The position numbers were made by a program, and so were the translations under genes. From assembly GCF_023149035.1 (NCBI RefSeq), contig NZ_JAHXMY010000002.1, positions 434,001-498,000 of the forward strand: a stretch of 64,000 bases of DNA, written 5' to 3'. Of this stretch, positions 8,425 to 16,166 are shown one piece after another. The notes beneath the pieces are model-generated. The model saw only the letters and a program-made list of their open reading frames with translations. It made no database searches and was not told the origin of the DNA. The stretch's first letter is position 1; the number at the start of each line of letters is the position of its first letter. The stretch is from Microbacterium sp. EYE_78. Its GTDB lineage: Bacteria; Actinomycetota; Actinomycetes; Actinomycetales; Microbacteriaceae.

Positions 8425-8810
8425 AGATCCAGACCGTGAGCGTGTTCGTCGACGACCAGCAGCGCGCGCTCGAGTTCTACACCGAGAAGCTCGGCTTCGC
8501 CGTCGCGGCCGACGTGCCGATGGGGGAGCACCGCTGGCTGACGGTGGTCGACCCGACGTCGCCGGAGGGCACGCAGCTGTCGCTCGAGCCGAAGGGTCAC
8601 CCCGCGGTGTCGCCGTTCACCGACGCGCTGCTCGAGGACGGCATCCCGTTCTTCGTCCTCGGTGTCGACGACGTGCGGGCCGAGTACGAGCGCCTGCAGG
8701 GCCTGGGGGTCGAGTTCACGCAGCCGCCGATGGACCACGGCCCGGTGACGACCGCCGTGCTGAGCGACACGGTCGGCAACCTGCTGCAGATCGCGGCGTT
8801 CGCTAGCTGA
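8421..8810 (+). CDS. VOC-family (glyoxalase-like) protein
   Basis: A 129-residue vicinal-oxygen-chelate protein with one beta-alpha-beta-beta-beta pair: VSVFVDDQQRALEFYTEKLGF at the start and a second half with GVEFTQPPMDHGPVTTAVLSDTVGN. Such proteins include glyoxalase-type lyases and antibiotic-binding resistance proteins. It is translationally coupled to the ArsR gene, which suggests that its substrate, or a related stress signal, controls expression. The exact ligand cannot be read from the sequence. Confidence 0.85.
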   Translation: MKIQTVSVFVDDQQRALEFYTEKLGFAVAADVPMGEHRWLTVVDPTSPEGTQLSLEPKGHPAVSPFTDALLEDGIPFFVLGVDDVRAEYERLQGLGVEFTQPPMDHGPVTTAVLSDTVGNLLQIAAFAS

Positions 8811-8844
8811 GGCTCGGGAGCGTGGGGGGTCCGGGCATCCTCTG

Positions 8845-8924
8845 CCGAATCACCACCCGATTGCCGAGTCACCAGCGAGGTGCCAGCATTCGAGCGGTGA
8901 TTCGGCATTCGAGCGGTGATTCGG
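8845..8924. repeat. 19-bp tandem repeat with an inverted partner
   Basis: The unit cattcgagcggtgattcgg occurs twice head to tail at 8887-8905 and 8906-8924. Its end, ggtgattcgg, is matched in reverse by ccgaatcacc at 8845-8854. The cluster lies between convergent genes and could fold as a terminator-like hairpin. Confidence 0.6.
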
Positions 8925-8937
8925 TGCGCGGGCGACC

Positions 8938-9783
8938 TCACTCGGCGGGCGCGTCCCGATCGTCGAGCTCGAGGTGCGTCGGCTGCAGCGGGATGACGTC
9001 GCCGGGGTGGATGACGGAGTCGCCGCCGAGCCAGTCTCCCGTCAGCGTCGACATGAAGTAGCGGTCGAAGCAGAACCGGTCGCGGATGCTGCGCCAGTTG
9101 TCGTTCGCGGCGACGGTGTAGTCGACGAGTGCGCCATCGGCATCCGTCGTCGCACTGCCCTTCGCGCCGTACGCCTCACCGGTGTCGATCGGCTTGCCGG
9201 AGATGGTGGCGCGCGAGACCGGCGAGTTGTACTCGATGGGCTGCCAGCTCGCCGACGCGACGGTCGGGTTGCCGTTCGCGTCAGTGGGGCAGGCGGGGAA
9301 GAGGTAGCCCGACGCGCGGCGGGCGTCGGCGTAGGACTCCTTCAGCAGCGCGAGGTGCTCGCCCACGTAAAGCACGGTGTCGGGCGCATACGTCTCCTGC
9401 AGCTCGACGAGGTCGAGGCAGAACCGGTCGGCGATGCTCTGCAGGTTGTCCCGCTCGGCGAGGACGTAGATCGTTGCGAGCCCCTCGTCGTCGCGTTCGT
9501 AGACCGCGCCGTCGGCTCCGTCGCGGTGCCCGGTGTCGGCGCGCTCGGGCGATGACGCGCAGGTCTCTCGGACCTTCTGCTCTTCCGCGCGCTGCTCGCC
9601 GGTGGCATCAGACGAGCTCGACGTCTCGCGCGGCGTGGGAGCGGCCGACGACTCGACCGCCGCCGGCTCCGACGTGTCGACCGTGCAGCCGGCGAGCAGC
9701 GTCAGGCCCGCGATGGCGACGGTCAGCGCGACAGCGGCTCGAGCAGGCGCGGAGCGCCGGACGGTGGTCGGAGCGGCGCGCAT
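8938..9783 (-). CDS. LysM-domain lipoprotein
   Basis: A 281-residue cell-wall-facing lipoprotein. The signal ends in LLAGC at about residues 29-33; a Ser/Thr/Glu-rich linker follows. Two LysM-like segments are visible, IYVLAERDNLQSIADRF (about residues 108-150) and YTVAANDNWRSIRDRFC (about 225-270), each ending in a basic/hydrophobic strand such as VGEHLALL and HPGDVIPL. LysM domains bind N-acetylglucosamine in peptidoglycan. No catalytic domain is attached, so it may anchor or sense the wall. The ATG at 9783 gives the correct signal peptide. Confidence 0.8.
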   Translation of the reverse strand: MRAAPTTVRRSAPARAAVALTVAIAGLTLLAGCTVDTSEPAAVESSAAPTPRETSSSSDATGEQRAEEQKVRETCASSPERADTGHRDGADGAVYERDDEGLATIYVLAERDNLQSIADRFCLDLVELQETYAPDTVLYVGEHLALLKESYADARRASGYLFPACPTDANGNPTVASASWQPIEYNSPVSRATISGKPIDTGEAYGAKGSATTDADGALVDYTVAANDNWRSIRDRFCFDRYFMSTLTGDWLGGDSVIHPGDVIPLQPTHLELDDRDAPAE

Positions 9784-9824
9784 ACTCCGCACGCTATCCA
9801 GGTCGGCCGTCGCGACGCCAGTTC

Positions 9825-10955
9825 TCAGACGATCCCGAACACCGCGCTCGCGAAGCGCTCGCCGATGAGGCGGTGCGCCTCGGGGCTCGGGTGGAGTCGA
9901 TCGGGCAGCGGGTGGGTCGCGGCATCCGCTTCGCCGTAGAGGGCGAGGCCGTCGACGAGGTGCAGGTTCGGGTCGTCGCGGTGTGCGAAGACGTCGGCGA
10001 GGGCGTCGCGGATAACCTCGAGGGTGAGGCGTCCGCCGGCGGTGTCGCCGGGGGTGCCGGCCGCGCCGAAGAGCAGCGTGCCGGTGGCGAAGGACTCGGG
10101 GTCGATGGTGCCGGGGCCGGGGGTCTGCTCGTGGATGCCGCACCAGATGGGCGTGATGAGGTGCAGGGGCGTGTCGGGGTGGCCGTCGCGGATCGTGTCG
10201 AGGAAGCCGTGGACCGCGGGGACGAACGCGCGCAGCCGCATCGCGTCGGCGTTGACGACGTTGATGCCGAGCGCGACGCTGATGACGTCGGCGGGGGTGT
10301 CGCGGATGACGCGCGCCATGAACGGGTCGGCCTGCGCGCTGCCGCCGACGCCGAGGTTGCGGAGGTCAAGTGCGGCGCGGCGGGCGGCCAGCGAGACCCA
10401 CGTCGAGCTCGGCTGCGTCGCGTTGGAGCCCTGGCTGATCGAGCTGCCGTGGTGCACCCAGCGCGGGCGCTCGGTCGTGTCGGGGGAGGCGAGAGCGTCG
10501 GCGCGCAGCGCGATGAGCTCGATCGTCTCGTTGTGCGGCAGCCAGAGCTCGACGAGCTTGTCACGCGGGTCGAGCCCGTCGACGGTGATGCGCTGCACCG
10601 GCCCTTCGATGAGCTGACGGATGCCGGTGGCCGGGTCGGTGTCGAGGGTGTCGCCGCCGTCGAGCTCGACGCTGTCGTGCAGGTCGCCGTCGATGCGGAC
10701 GTCGACGCGTCCGCGCGGGCGGGTGAGTCCGCGCAGGGTGGCGCGCGTCGCGTGGAGGTCGAGTTCGAGACGGGATGCCGCGGTCCGCACCGCGATGCGC
10801 GCGCCGGCGGGCTGCGCCTCGACGCCGAGCAGCTGCGGCTCGGGGTACTGGGTGCGGACCCAGGCGGGCAGGCGGTGCAGGCGCAGGCCGCGCTCGGAGG
10901 GTTCGAGTTCGGCGAGTCCGCGGATGGTCGTGGTGTCGAGGGTGATGTCGATCAT
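9825..10955 (-). CDS. SGNH/GDSL-type hydrolase
   Basis: A 376-residue two-domain esterase. The first ~165 residues form a beta-rich domain; the SGNH domain begins with WVHHGSSISQG, where the serine in SSIS is the likely nucleophile, then GVGGSAQAD (Gly block), LGINVVNAD (Asn block) and ends with DRLHPSPEAH, the Asp-x-x-His pair. No signal peptide is seen, so the substrate is probably cytoplasmic, such as an acylated sugar. It overlaps the TetR gene by four bases (ATGA) and is likely controlled by it. Confidence 0.85.
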   Translation of the reverse strand: MIDITLDTTTIRGLAELEPSERGLRLHRLPAWVRTQYPEPQLLGVEAQPAGARIAVRTAASRLELDLHATRATLRGLTRPRGRVDVRIDGDLHDSVELDGGDTLDTDPATGIRQLIEGPVQRITVDGLDPRDKLVELWLPHNETIELIALRADALASPDTTERPRWVHHGSSISQGSNATQPSSTWVSLAARRAALDLRNLGVGGSAQADPFMARVIRDTPADVISVALGINVVNADAMRLRAFVPAVHGFLDTIRDGHPDTPLHLITPIWCGIHEQTPGPGTIDPESFATGTLLFGAAGTPGDTAGGRLTLEVIRDALADVFAHRDDPNLHLVDGLALYGEADAATHPLPDRLHPSPEAHRLIGERFASAVFGIV

Positions 10956-11509
10956 GCGGGGTCCTTCGGAGTCCAGGTGCGGAGGGCGCGGTCGAGCGCG
11001 TCGAGGGCGCGGTTCCAGGAGGTGTCGGTGGCTTCGTCGCGGTGGGCGAACGACGACGCGGATTCGAGGGCGAGGTAGCCGGCTATCGTGGCGCTCGCGA
11101 AGCGGACCGCGTGGACGGTCTCGCTCGAGGGCAGCGCGTAGTCGTCGAGCGAGCCGACGACGAGCGCCGAGATGCGGGATGCCGCGGGCTCGGTGATCTC
11201 GTTGCGCTCGACCGGCTGAGAGATCATCGCCCAGCGCGCCGGGCGTGTGAAGGCGTAGGAGCGTTGCGCGTTCGCGAGGTCGCGGAGGGTAGGCCCATCG
11301 CCGATCGTGTCGGCGAGTTCGTGGAAGACGGCGGCCTGGACTGCGCTGCGGAGCGCGGCGAGGTCGCGGACGTGGGCGTAGAGGCTGGCGGTCTGCACGC
11401 CGACGCGGCGGGCGAGCGCCGACATCGAGAGCGCGTCGGGTCCGTCGGCGTCGATGAGGTCGAGTGCTGACCGGGTGAGGGCGTCGGGGGAGAGGTTCGC
11501 GCGGGGCAC
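10952..11509 (-). CDS. TetR-family regulator
   Basis: A 185-residue repressor. The N-terminal HTH (residues ~8-55) reads ALDLIDADGPDALSMSALARRVGVQTASLYAHVRD, typical of the TetR group with a WHG-type C-terminal ligand domain (SSETVHAVRFASATIAGYLALE). It is the first gene of a unit with the SGNH hydrolase, whose substrate or product may be its inducer. A symmetrical site overlaps the region just upstream of its start. Confidence 0.9.
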   Translation of the reverse strand: MPRANLSPDALTRSALDLIDADGPDALSMSALARRVGVQTASLYAHVRDLAALRSAVQAAVFHELADTIGDGPTLRDLANAQRSYAFTRPARWAMISQPVERNEITEPAASRISALVVGSLDDYALPSSETVHAVRFASATIAGYLALESASSFAHRDEATDTSWNRALDALDRALRTWTPKDPA

Positions 11510-11517
11510 GAAGGGTT

Positions 11518-11536
11518 AACCTACACCCTTTAGGTT
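11518..11536. promoter_or_regulatory. inverted repeat, probable TetR operator
   Basis: aacctacaccctttaggtt is a perfect 6-bp inverted repeat (AACCTA/TAGGTT) with a seven-base spacer, starting nine bases upstream of the TetR-type gene. Autoregulation is the natural reading. Confidence 0.6.
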
Positions 11537-11540
11537 TTGA

Positions 11541-11828
11541 TCAGCCCATCCCGTACTTGCGGAGACCGTTCAACAGGTTCCGGAAGGTCTGCACGCCGAG
11601 TGGTGTCGCCCGCACGATGGTGTGCGCGTACCGGCCGTTCCGTTCCTTGCGGACCTGGACGAGTTCGCGGTCGTCGAGGAATCCGACCGCCTTGGAGATG
11701 TCGGGGATGCTCAGGCCGGTGAACTCTTCGAGCGACCGATAGTCGGATTCGTCGACCTGGCACAGGAATCCGAGGACTTTGAACCGCGGCAGGACGAGCA
11801 GCTCCCGCTCCGTCGCGGCTTCGGTCAT
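11541..11828 (-). CDS. winged-helix regulator (MarR/PadR-like)
   Basis: A 95-residue DNA-binding protein: LPRFKVLGFLCQVDESDYRSLEEFTGLSIPDISKAVGFLDDRELVQVRKE forms the helix-turn-helix and wing, followed by ATPLGVQTFRNLLNGL, the dimer helix. Small regulators of this kind sit beside a membrane protein in many actinomycetes. The ATG overlaps the stop of the membrane gene upstream by four bases, so both are translated together. Confidence 0.85.
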   Translation of the reverse strand: MTEAATERELLVLPRFKVLGFLCQVDESDYRSLEEFTGLSIPDISKAVGFLDDRELVQVRKERNGRYAHTIVRATPLGVQTFRNLLNGLRKYGMG

Positions 11829-12223
11829 CGGCGACCCCACCGGATCAGCGCAACAACGACGACGAAGAGGACGACCGGTACGGCCGGCCACAGCCAGGTC
11901 GTGAGCGCTGTGTGCGGGGCGAACTGAAAGAGATTCCAGCCCGTCACGATCGTGACGACAGCGACGAAGACGGCGATAGGGGCGGTGTACGCAGGGACGC
12001 GTGGCTGGTTGCGGCGGATCACCCGCAACGCTTGGAACGTCACCATTCCCACGGCTGCGAAGCAGACGAGTGCGAAACCGGGAATCGAGCCGACTGCCGC
12101 GGCGACGCCGCCGATGTACGCGATCAGCGGGATGCCGACGATGAGGGTGATCTCCGAGGCGGTCCACTGCCAGGCCGGGGCTGAGGGCAGATCTGCGAGG
12201 GTTGCCCGACGGGTGCCATCCAT
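11825..12223 (-). CDS. membrane protein co-expressed with winged-helix regulator
   Basis: A 132-residue protein with about four membrane helices: residues ~24-44 (EITLIVGIPLIAYIGG), ~46-66, ~80-100 and ~105-125. The ATG at 12221-12223 follows an AGGAGG ribosome binding site with four bases between. No motif beyond helices is visible; function unknown. It is the first gene of a two-gene unit with the regulator at 11541, and an inverted repeat sits upstream at 12266-12281. Confidence 0.75.
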   Translation of the reverse strand: MDGTRRATLADLPSAPAWQWTASEITLIVGIPLIAYIGGVAAAVGSIPGFALVCFAAVGMVTFQALRVIRRNQPRVPAYTAPIAVFVAVVTIVTGWNLFQFAPHTALTTWLWPAVPVVLFVVVVALIRWGRR

Positions 12224-12265
12224 TCGTCCTCCTGTCTTCGTTCGTCCGGCCACGCTAGGTCACTA

Positions 12266-12281
12266 CTTGCCGATCTGCAAG
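12266..12281. promoter_or_regulatory. inverted repeat upstream of membrane protein/regulator pair
   Basis: cttgccgatctgcaag has the perfect 5-bp arms CTTGC/GCAAG with a six-base spacer, 43 bases before the membrane gene start. It is a likely operator for the winged-helix regulator encoded in the same unit. Confidence 0.5.
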
Positions 12282-12390
12282 CAGCCTCCGCCGATCACGT
12301 GATGCACCGCTCGCGAACCCGCCGAAGGCGTGCGGGCGACGACCGCGGTGAGCGCTCGGCAGTGAGCGCCGTCCGTGCGAGCATGGCCGG

Positions 12391-12600
12391 ATGCACCCGG
12401 ACGACGAGCTCCCGCGCCTGCACGGTCAGGCGATCGATCCTGCGGCGCTCGCCGAGGAGGGGGAACCGTTCGCTGATCTGGTGGCCCGCCACGGCGGCGA
12501 GCCGTTCTCCGTGGCGCAGCCGAACGGCTGGCGCGTGCTCAAGGAACGCGGCCAGGCCGTCGAGATCGGTGCCCCGCTCGACGCCGAACGGTGGCTGTGA
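12391..12600 (+). pseudogene. N-terminal part of a gene split by an in-frame TGA
   Basis: These 69 codons (MHPDDELPRLHGQAIDP... to DAERWL) end at a TGA at 12598-12600. The next codons, still in the same frame, read HLASIGPGDEVWFLDKPEPL and run without interruption to 13338. The sense continues smoothly over the stop, so this looks like one gene of about 316 codons broken by a single nonsense change, for example CGA or TGG to TGA. The sequence around it resembles no known family. Confidence 0.6.
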
Positions 12601-12630
12601 CATCTCGCCTCGATAGGCCCGGGCGACGAG

Positions 12631-13338
12631 GTGTGGTTCCTCGACAAGCCGGAACCGCTGCGCGCGAGCTTCGCAGAGCGGCGTCGCGGGCTCACATTGC
12701 GGTGGCCGGCGGTGGTCCGGCCGGACTCGGCTCCGGATGGTTTCGCCATCGACATCGTGAACACCGGTGAGGTGCGGTGGGAGCCGGATGGGGACTCCTT
12801 CTCCGTCGTCGGCGCAGTGGCCCCGCTGGGCAAAGACGAGGTCTACATCGGCTGGGCCACGATGGGTGGGCCGCGCGCGGTACCTCTCGACCCGGGCGAG
12901 TACGCACGCGTGCCGGTGCAGATCGCAGAGTCATCGTGGGCAGGGCTGACGCCCGGCGCGTACGATCTCCACGCGCTCCTCGTGCCGCTGAGGGTGCGGA
13001 GCGAGCCGGTGCGGATCGAGGTGTCGGCGCAGACAATCGAGGCGGCCAGGATGGCGGAGGATTCACGGAACAGTGATCGCCAACGGCGGGCGATGGAACA
13101 GGACCTTCGTCGCCAGAGGGTGATTCTGGATGCCACATCGCGCCTCCCCGACATCACCGCCGCCATCGACGGCACGGCGACCGAAGACGAGGCGCTAGCC
13201 GCGATTCAGGCGCGGCTCGGGGTGGACTCGGCCGGAGCTCACGAGGTGTTCCAGGCATCCGTCAGTGATCTGCACGTGTCGTCGTCGGCGTGGCGCCGAG
13301 ATCGCATCGCCCACACCGAGCAGAGGCTCGCGGAGTAG
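12631..13338 (+). CDS. hypothetical protein, remainder of the split gene
   Basis: If translated alone it would start at a GTG at 12631 and give 235 residues, but it is in frame with the piece ending at 12600 and is probably its continuation. The middle (about residues 25-120) is beta-rich (GFAIDIVNTGEVRWEPDGDSFSVVG) and may be an Ig-like fold. The last ~75 residues (VILDATSRLPDITAAIDG, EALAAIQARLGVD, WRRDRIAHTEQRL) weakly recall the coiled-coil dimer region of GyrA/ParC; this is my impression only. Function unknown; it may no longer be functional. Confidence 0.5.
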   Translation: MWFLDKPEPLRASFAERRRGLTLRWPAVVRPDSAPDGFAIDIVNTGEVRWEPDGDSFSVVGAVAPLGKDEVYIGWATMGGPRAVPLDPGEYARVPVQIAESSWAGLTPGAYDLHALLVPLRVRSEPVRIEVSAQTIEAARMAEDSRNSDRQRRAMEQDLRRQRVILDATSRLPDITAAIDGTATEDEALAAIQARLGVDSAGAHEVFQASVSDLHVSSSAWRRDRIAHTEQRLAE

Positions 13339-13412
13339 CGATCTCCGCCGCAAGAGGGAGGCGTGCCGCAGAGCCTGCGGCTTACCGTCGATGAGGACAA
13401 AAGGAGCACGCG

Positions 13413-13649
13413 GTGACGGAATCGAAGAACGAGACACCGGTCGCGGTCTGGTACTTCATCGGTGCGACCTTCGCGGGTGCGCTCCCGAACCTGTTGTTCC
13501 CGGGCCTGCATGCGTGGGTGCGGGTGCTCTTCATCCTTGTGGCGCTGGTACTGATCGTCACCGGCTTCGTACAGTTGCGCCGCGAAACGGGTTGGGGCAC
13601 CAAGCCCAAGAGCGACGAGCCGCCGTCGGGGACGTCGCCCGACGCCTGA
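13413..13649 (+). CDS. small two-helix membrane protein
   Basis: A 78-residue protein with a GTG start and AAGGAG seven bases upstream. Hydrophobic segments lie at residues ~12-30 and ~36-55, with a charged C-terminal tail ending in PPSGTSPDA. No family recognised. A 7-bp hairpin (gccgcag/ctgcggc) at 13365-13381 just upstream may end transcription of the preceding gene. Confidence 0.65.
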   Translation: MTESKNETPVAVWYFIGATFAGALPNLLFPGLHAWVRVLFILVALVLIVTGFVQLRRETGWGTKPKSDEPPSGTSPDA

Positions 13650-13654
13650 GCGTG

Positions 13655-14626
13655 TCAGGCGCCGGTCTGCGGCAGTCGCGACTTTTTGAACTGGCCGAGC
13701 GCCAGCAGCAGGAGGATGACCGCGGCGCATGCGAGCCAGCCGGGCCAGCTCAGCGGGGACGCGGCGAGCGGCTGCAGGTCGGGCGTCGAGACGAGGAACG
13801 CGAACCCCGCGGCGGCGTTGAACGCGCCGTGACCGAGGACGGCGGGCCACACGTTGTCGGACCGCAGGCGCAGCCAGCCGAGCAGGATGCCGAAGCTGAG
13901 GCATCCGACCACCATGAGGGCGACGCCGAAGAGGTTGGGCTCGGCGAAGTTGTAGCCGAGCAGGATGATCGGCGAGTGCCAGAGCCCCCAGATGACTCCG
14001 GCGATGAGGAGTGTCGGCCAGATGCCGAGCGGGCGCAGGGCGGAGAACAACCAGCCGCGCCAGCCGAGCTCTTCACCGAACGCGAGAAACGAGTTAATCA
14101 CCGCGCCGACGGGGATGGAGACAAGCTGGATGACGACGAGGACGCCGACCGGGAGCGCGATGTTCGGCGCACCGGCGGCGTCGAGCTGAGCCTGGAGAGC
14201 CGCGGCGAAGCCCGAGAAGTTCACGAGGTCGAGCTGCAGCGCTCCCGTCGCGGCGGCGATGAACGTGGCGAGCACCGGCACGAGGATCGAGATGCCCACG
14301 GCAATGCCGAGCATGCCGAAGAAGCGCCCCAACGGCTTGATCGGGACGAGGGCGAGCATGCGCCAGGCACGCCGTCCGGCTGAGCGCCGCAGAAACAGCG
14401 TGACGATGAGTGCGGCGACAGCCGGCGTGAACATCATCACCGGCAGGATCAGCGGCGCGATCGGGGTGGCGAGGCCGTCACCCATCCAAAGGGGGATCGT
14501 GACCAGCCACGCGAGGCCGCACGCGAGGACCGTGAACGCGATGACGGCGATCCAGGGGACGGTGGTGGTGCCGCGCATGTCCGGAGTGGTGGGGGCGGAT
14601 GCCGCGGGGGTGAGGTCCGTGCTCAT
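13655..14626 (-). CDS. CPBP-family intramembrane metalloprotease
   Basis: A 323-residue protein with about eight membrane helices and the CPBP (Abi/Rce1-like) motifs: EELGWRG near residue 200, WHSPIILLGY about 35 residues later, and GHGAFNAAAGF near residue 275. These supply the Glu and His residues for a metal-dependent intramembrane protease. Relatives act in prenyl-protein processing or in bacteriocin self-immunity; the substrate here is unknown. The ATG at 14626 has AGGAGG nine bases upstream. Confidence 0.85.
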   Translation of the reverse strand: MSTDLTPAASAPTTPDMRGTTTVPWIAVIAFTVLACGLAWLVTIPLWMGDGLATPIAPLILPVMMFTPAVAALIVTLFLRRSAGRRAWRMLALVPIKPLGRFFGMLGIAVGISILVPVLATFIAAATGALQLDLVNFSGFAAALQAQLDAAGAPNIALPVGVLVVIQLVSIPVGAVINSFLAFGEELGWRGWLFSALRPLGIWPTLLIAGVIWGLWHSPIILLGYNFAEPNLFGVALMVVGCLSFGILLGWLRLRSDNVWPAVLGHGAFNAAAGFAFLVSTPDLQPLAASPLSWPGWLACAAVILLLLALGQFKKSRLPQTGA

Positions 14627-14823
14627 GGTGGGGTGGCCTCCTGGTGGCGAGGTGCGTCCGCCGGTGTGGTCGTGGGTGAGCGGCCCGGATTGGATGTGCC
14701 TCCGGGCGCGTCGTCTCTCCAACGTAACGTCGATGGCCGATGCGCGGATGCAAGAAGGTGGCGGCTGGATAAGGTGAGCTGCTGATCCTCGTATCGGATG
14801 AGCTCTTCACAGCGGGGGATCTG

Positions 14824-15696
14824 ATGGTTGTTTTGTCGACGGCGCCTTTCGATATCTGGGCAGTCGCACTCTGGCTGCTAGCTGTGGTCGCTGCGGTCTT
14901 GCTCGTGGTCGGGGTTATCGCGGGCGCTCGTGCCGCTCTGCGACGACGGACACGCCGACGGGTCGCCGAGTCCAGCGCAGCTCTTGAGATGCTCGGGCGC
15001 TTGAATCACCGTTTCGAAGAAGCTGTTGCGCCCCTGCCGCCGATCTCGTTCTCGTTCGAGGTGCGGCTCGATTCGAAGCCGAAGTTCGACGCCTTCGATC
15101 TCGGCCGTCGGTTTCGTGAAGAAGTGCTCGAACGTGAGCAGGCCATCGTTGAGCAGATGGATGTTCGACGTCAGGTCCTCCGCCATCACCTGGACTACGA
15201 AGCGCGAGTGGGCGCCGAGGCGCTGCCACGACTCGGTCGAAGCGAGCGGGCTGATGTCGCGAAGACGCGCTTCGACGCGGTTGAGGAACGGCTCTTCACG
15301 GAGACACTCCTCGAGCGGCCGACTCCTCAGGCGCGGATCGTCGGAGTGGCGCGCTACACCAGCCCGCAGGGACGCAACTCGTATGAGAAGTCGCACGCAT
15401 GGGGGTTCGACGATCTGCGCCAGGAGCTGGGCCTTGCCCGAGAGGATCGGGATAGGCGCTCGACAACGCAATTCCTCCGCGATCGCGAGCGATCCCTCCT
15501 GACGCCGAAGATGCGCATCGACGTGCTCCAGCGAGATGGACGGCGATGTCGCGCTTGTGGTGCCACCGCCGACGATGCGACGCTTCACATCGACCACATC
15601 ATCCCTGTTTCGCGCGGCGGGCTGACCGAGATGTCCAACCTGCAGGTTCTCTGCCAGTCCTGCAATCTGGGTAAGAGCAATCGTTTCGTCGGCTGA
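14824..15696 (+). CDS. membrane-anchored HNH endonuclease
   Basis: A 290-residue protein with one N-terminal membrane helix (about residues 11-36), a basic stop-transfer (RRRTRRR), a long helical and probably coiled-coil middle (about 45-180), and a C-terminal HNH nuclease domain (about 238-287). The nuclease shows CRACG, then LHIDHIIPVSRGGLTEMSNLQ and CQSCN, i.e. the two zinc knuckles and the HIDH catalytic core. A nuclease tied to the membrane facing the cytoplasm suggests action on incoming DNA, but that is inference. Codon use is less GC-biased than that of neighbours. It heads a cluster with a MazG-like protein and a DUF2075 ATPase. Confidence 0.85.
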   Translation: MVVLSTAPFDIWAVALWLLAVVAAVLLVVGVIAGARAALRRRTRRRVAESSAALEMLGRLNHRFEEAVAPLPPISFSFEVRLDSKPKFDAFDLGRRFREEVLEREQAIVEQMDVRRQVLRHHLDYEARVGAEALPRLGRSERADVAKTRFDAVEERLFTETLLERPTPQARIVGVARYTSPQGRNSYEKSHAWGFDDLRQELGLAREDRDRRSTTQFLRDRERSLLTPKMRIDVLQRDGRRCRACGATADDATLHIDHIIPVSRGGLTEMSNLQVLCQSCNLGKSNRFVG

Positions 15697-15845
15697 GGAT
15701 GGGATCCTTTTCCTGCAAACGAATCAAAGACCGACGCGGCACACGATCAGGACGTTCGACGAATCTTCAAGTTCGCGCATGCGATTCGCGAGGCCGTCGT
15801 CCGGTACCGCTGACCCTCGCCGAACGCGCTGATAGCGTCGGTCCT

Positions 15846-16166
15846 GTGACGAGTGAGCAGGTCAGACGTGCGCTGCAGGAGTTCGTTGAGGAGCGCGACT
15901 GGGCACAGTTCCACTCGCCGGCCAACCTGGCGAAGAGCGTGTCGATCGAGGCGGCTGAGCTCCTCGAATGCTTCCAGTGGAGTGATGACGCCGATGCCGA
16001 TCGGGTCCGAGAGGAACTCGCTGACGTCGTGACGTACTGCATCCTCCTCGCCGAAAAGCTCGGTCTCGATCTCGACGAGATCGTGCTCGAGAAGCTTCGA
16101 ACGACAGCACAGAAGTATCCCGTAGACCGCGCGAAGGGGACCAGCGCCAAATATGACGCCCTTTGA
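15846..16166 (+). CDS. MazG-like nucleotide pyrophosphohydrolase
   Basis: A 106-residue all-helical NTP pyrophosphohydrolase of the MazG/RS21-C6 group. The metal-binding motif is visible as EAAELLECFQW and then EELADVVTYCILLAEKLG, and a lysine-rich end (KYPVDRAKG) typical of single-domain MazG proteins follows. It would cleave (d)NTPs to the monophosphate and pyrophosphate. The GTG at 15846 is chosen because the upstream frame lacks family character. Its end overlaps the next gene by 14 bases, so it is co-translated with the DUF2075 ATPase. Confidence 0.85.
   Translation: MTSEQVRRALQEFVEERDWAQFHSPANLAKSVSIEAAELLECFQWSDDADADRVREELADVVTYCILLAEKLGLDLDEIVLEKLRTTAQKYPVDRAKGTSAKYDAL

Noticed and set aside
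12598..12600. TGA as a selenocysteine codon
   Set aside because: No selenocysteine insertion structure is evident, the place shows no redox motif, and a simple nonsense change explains it.
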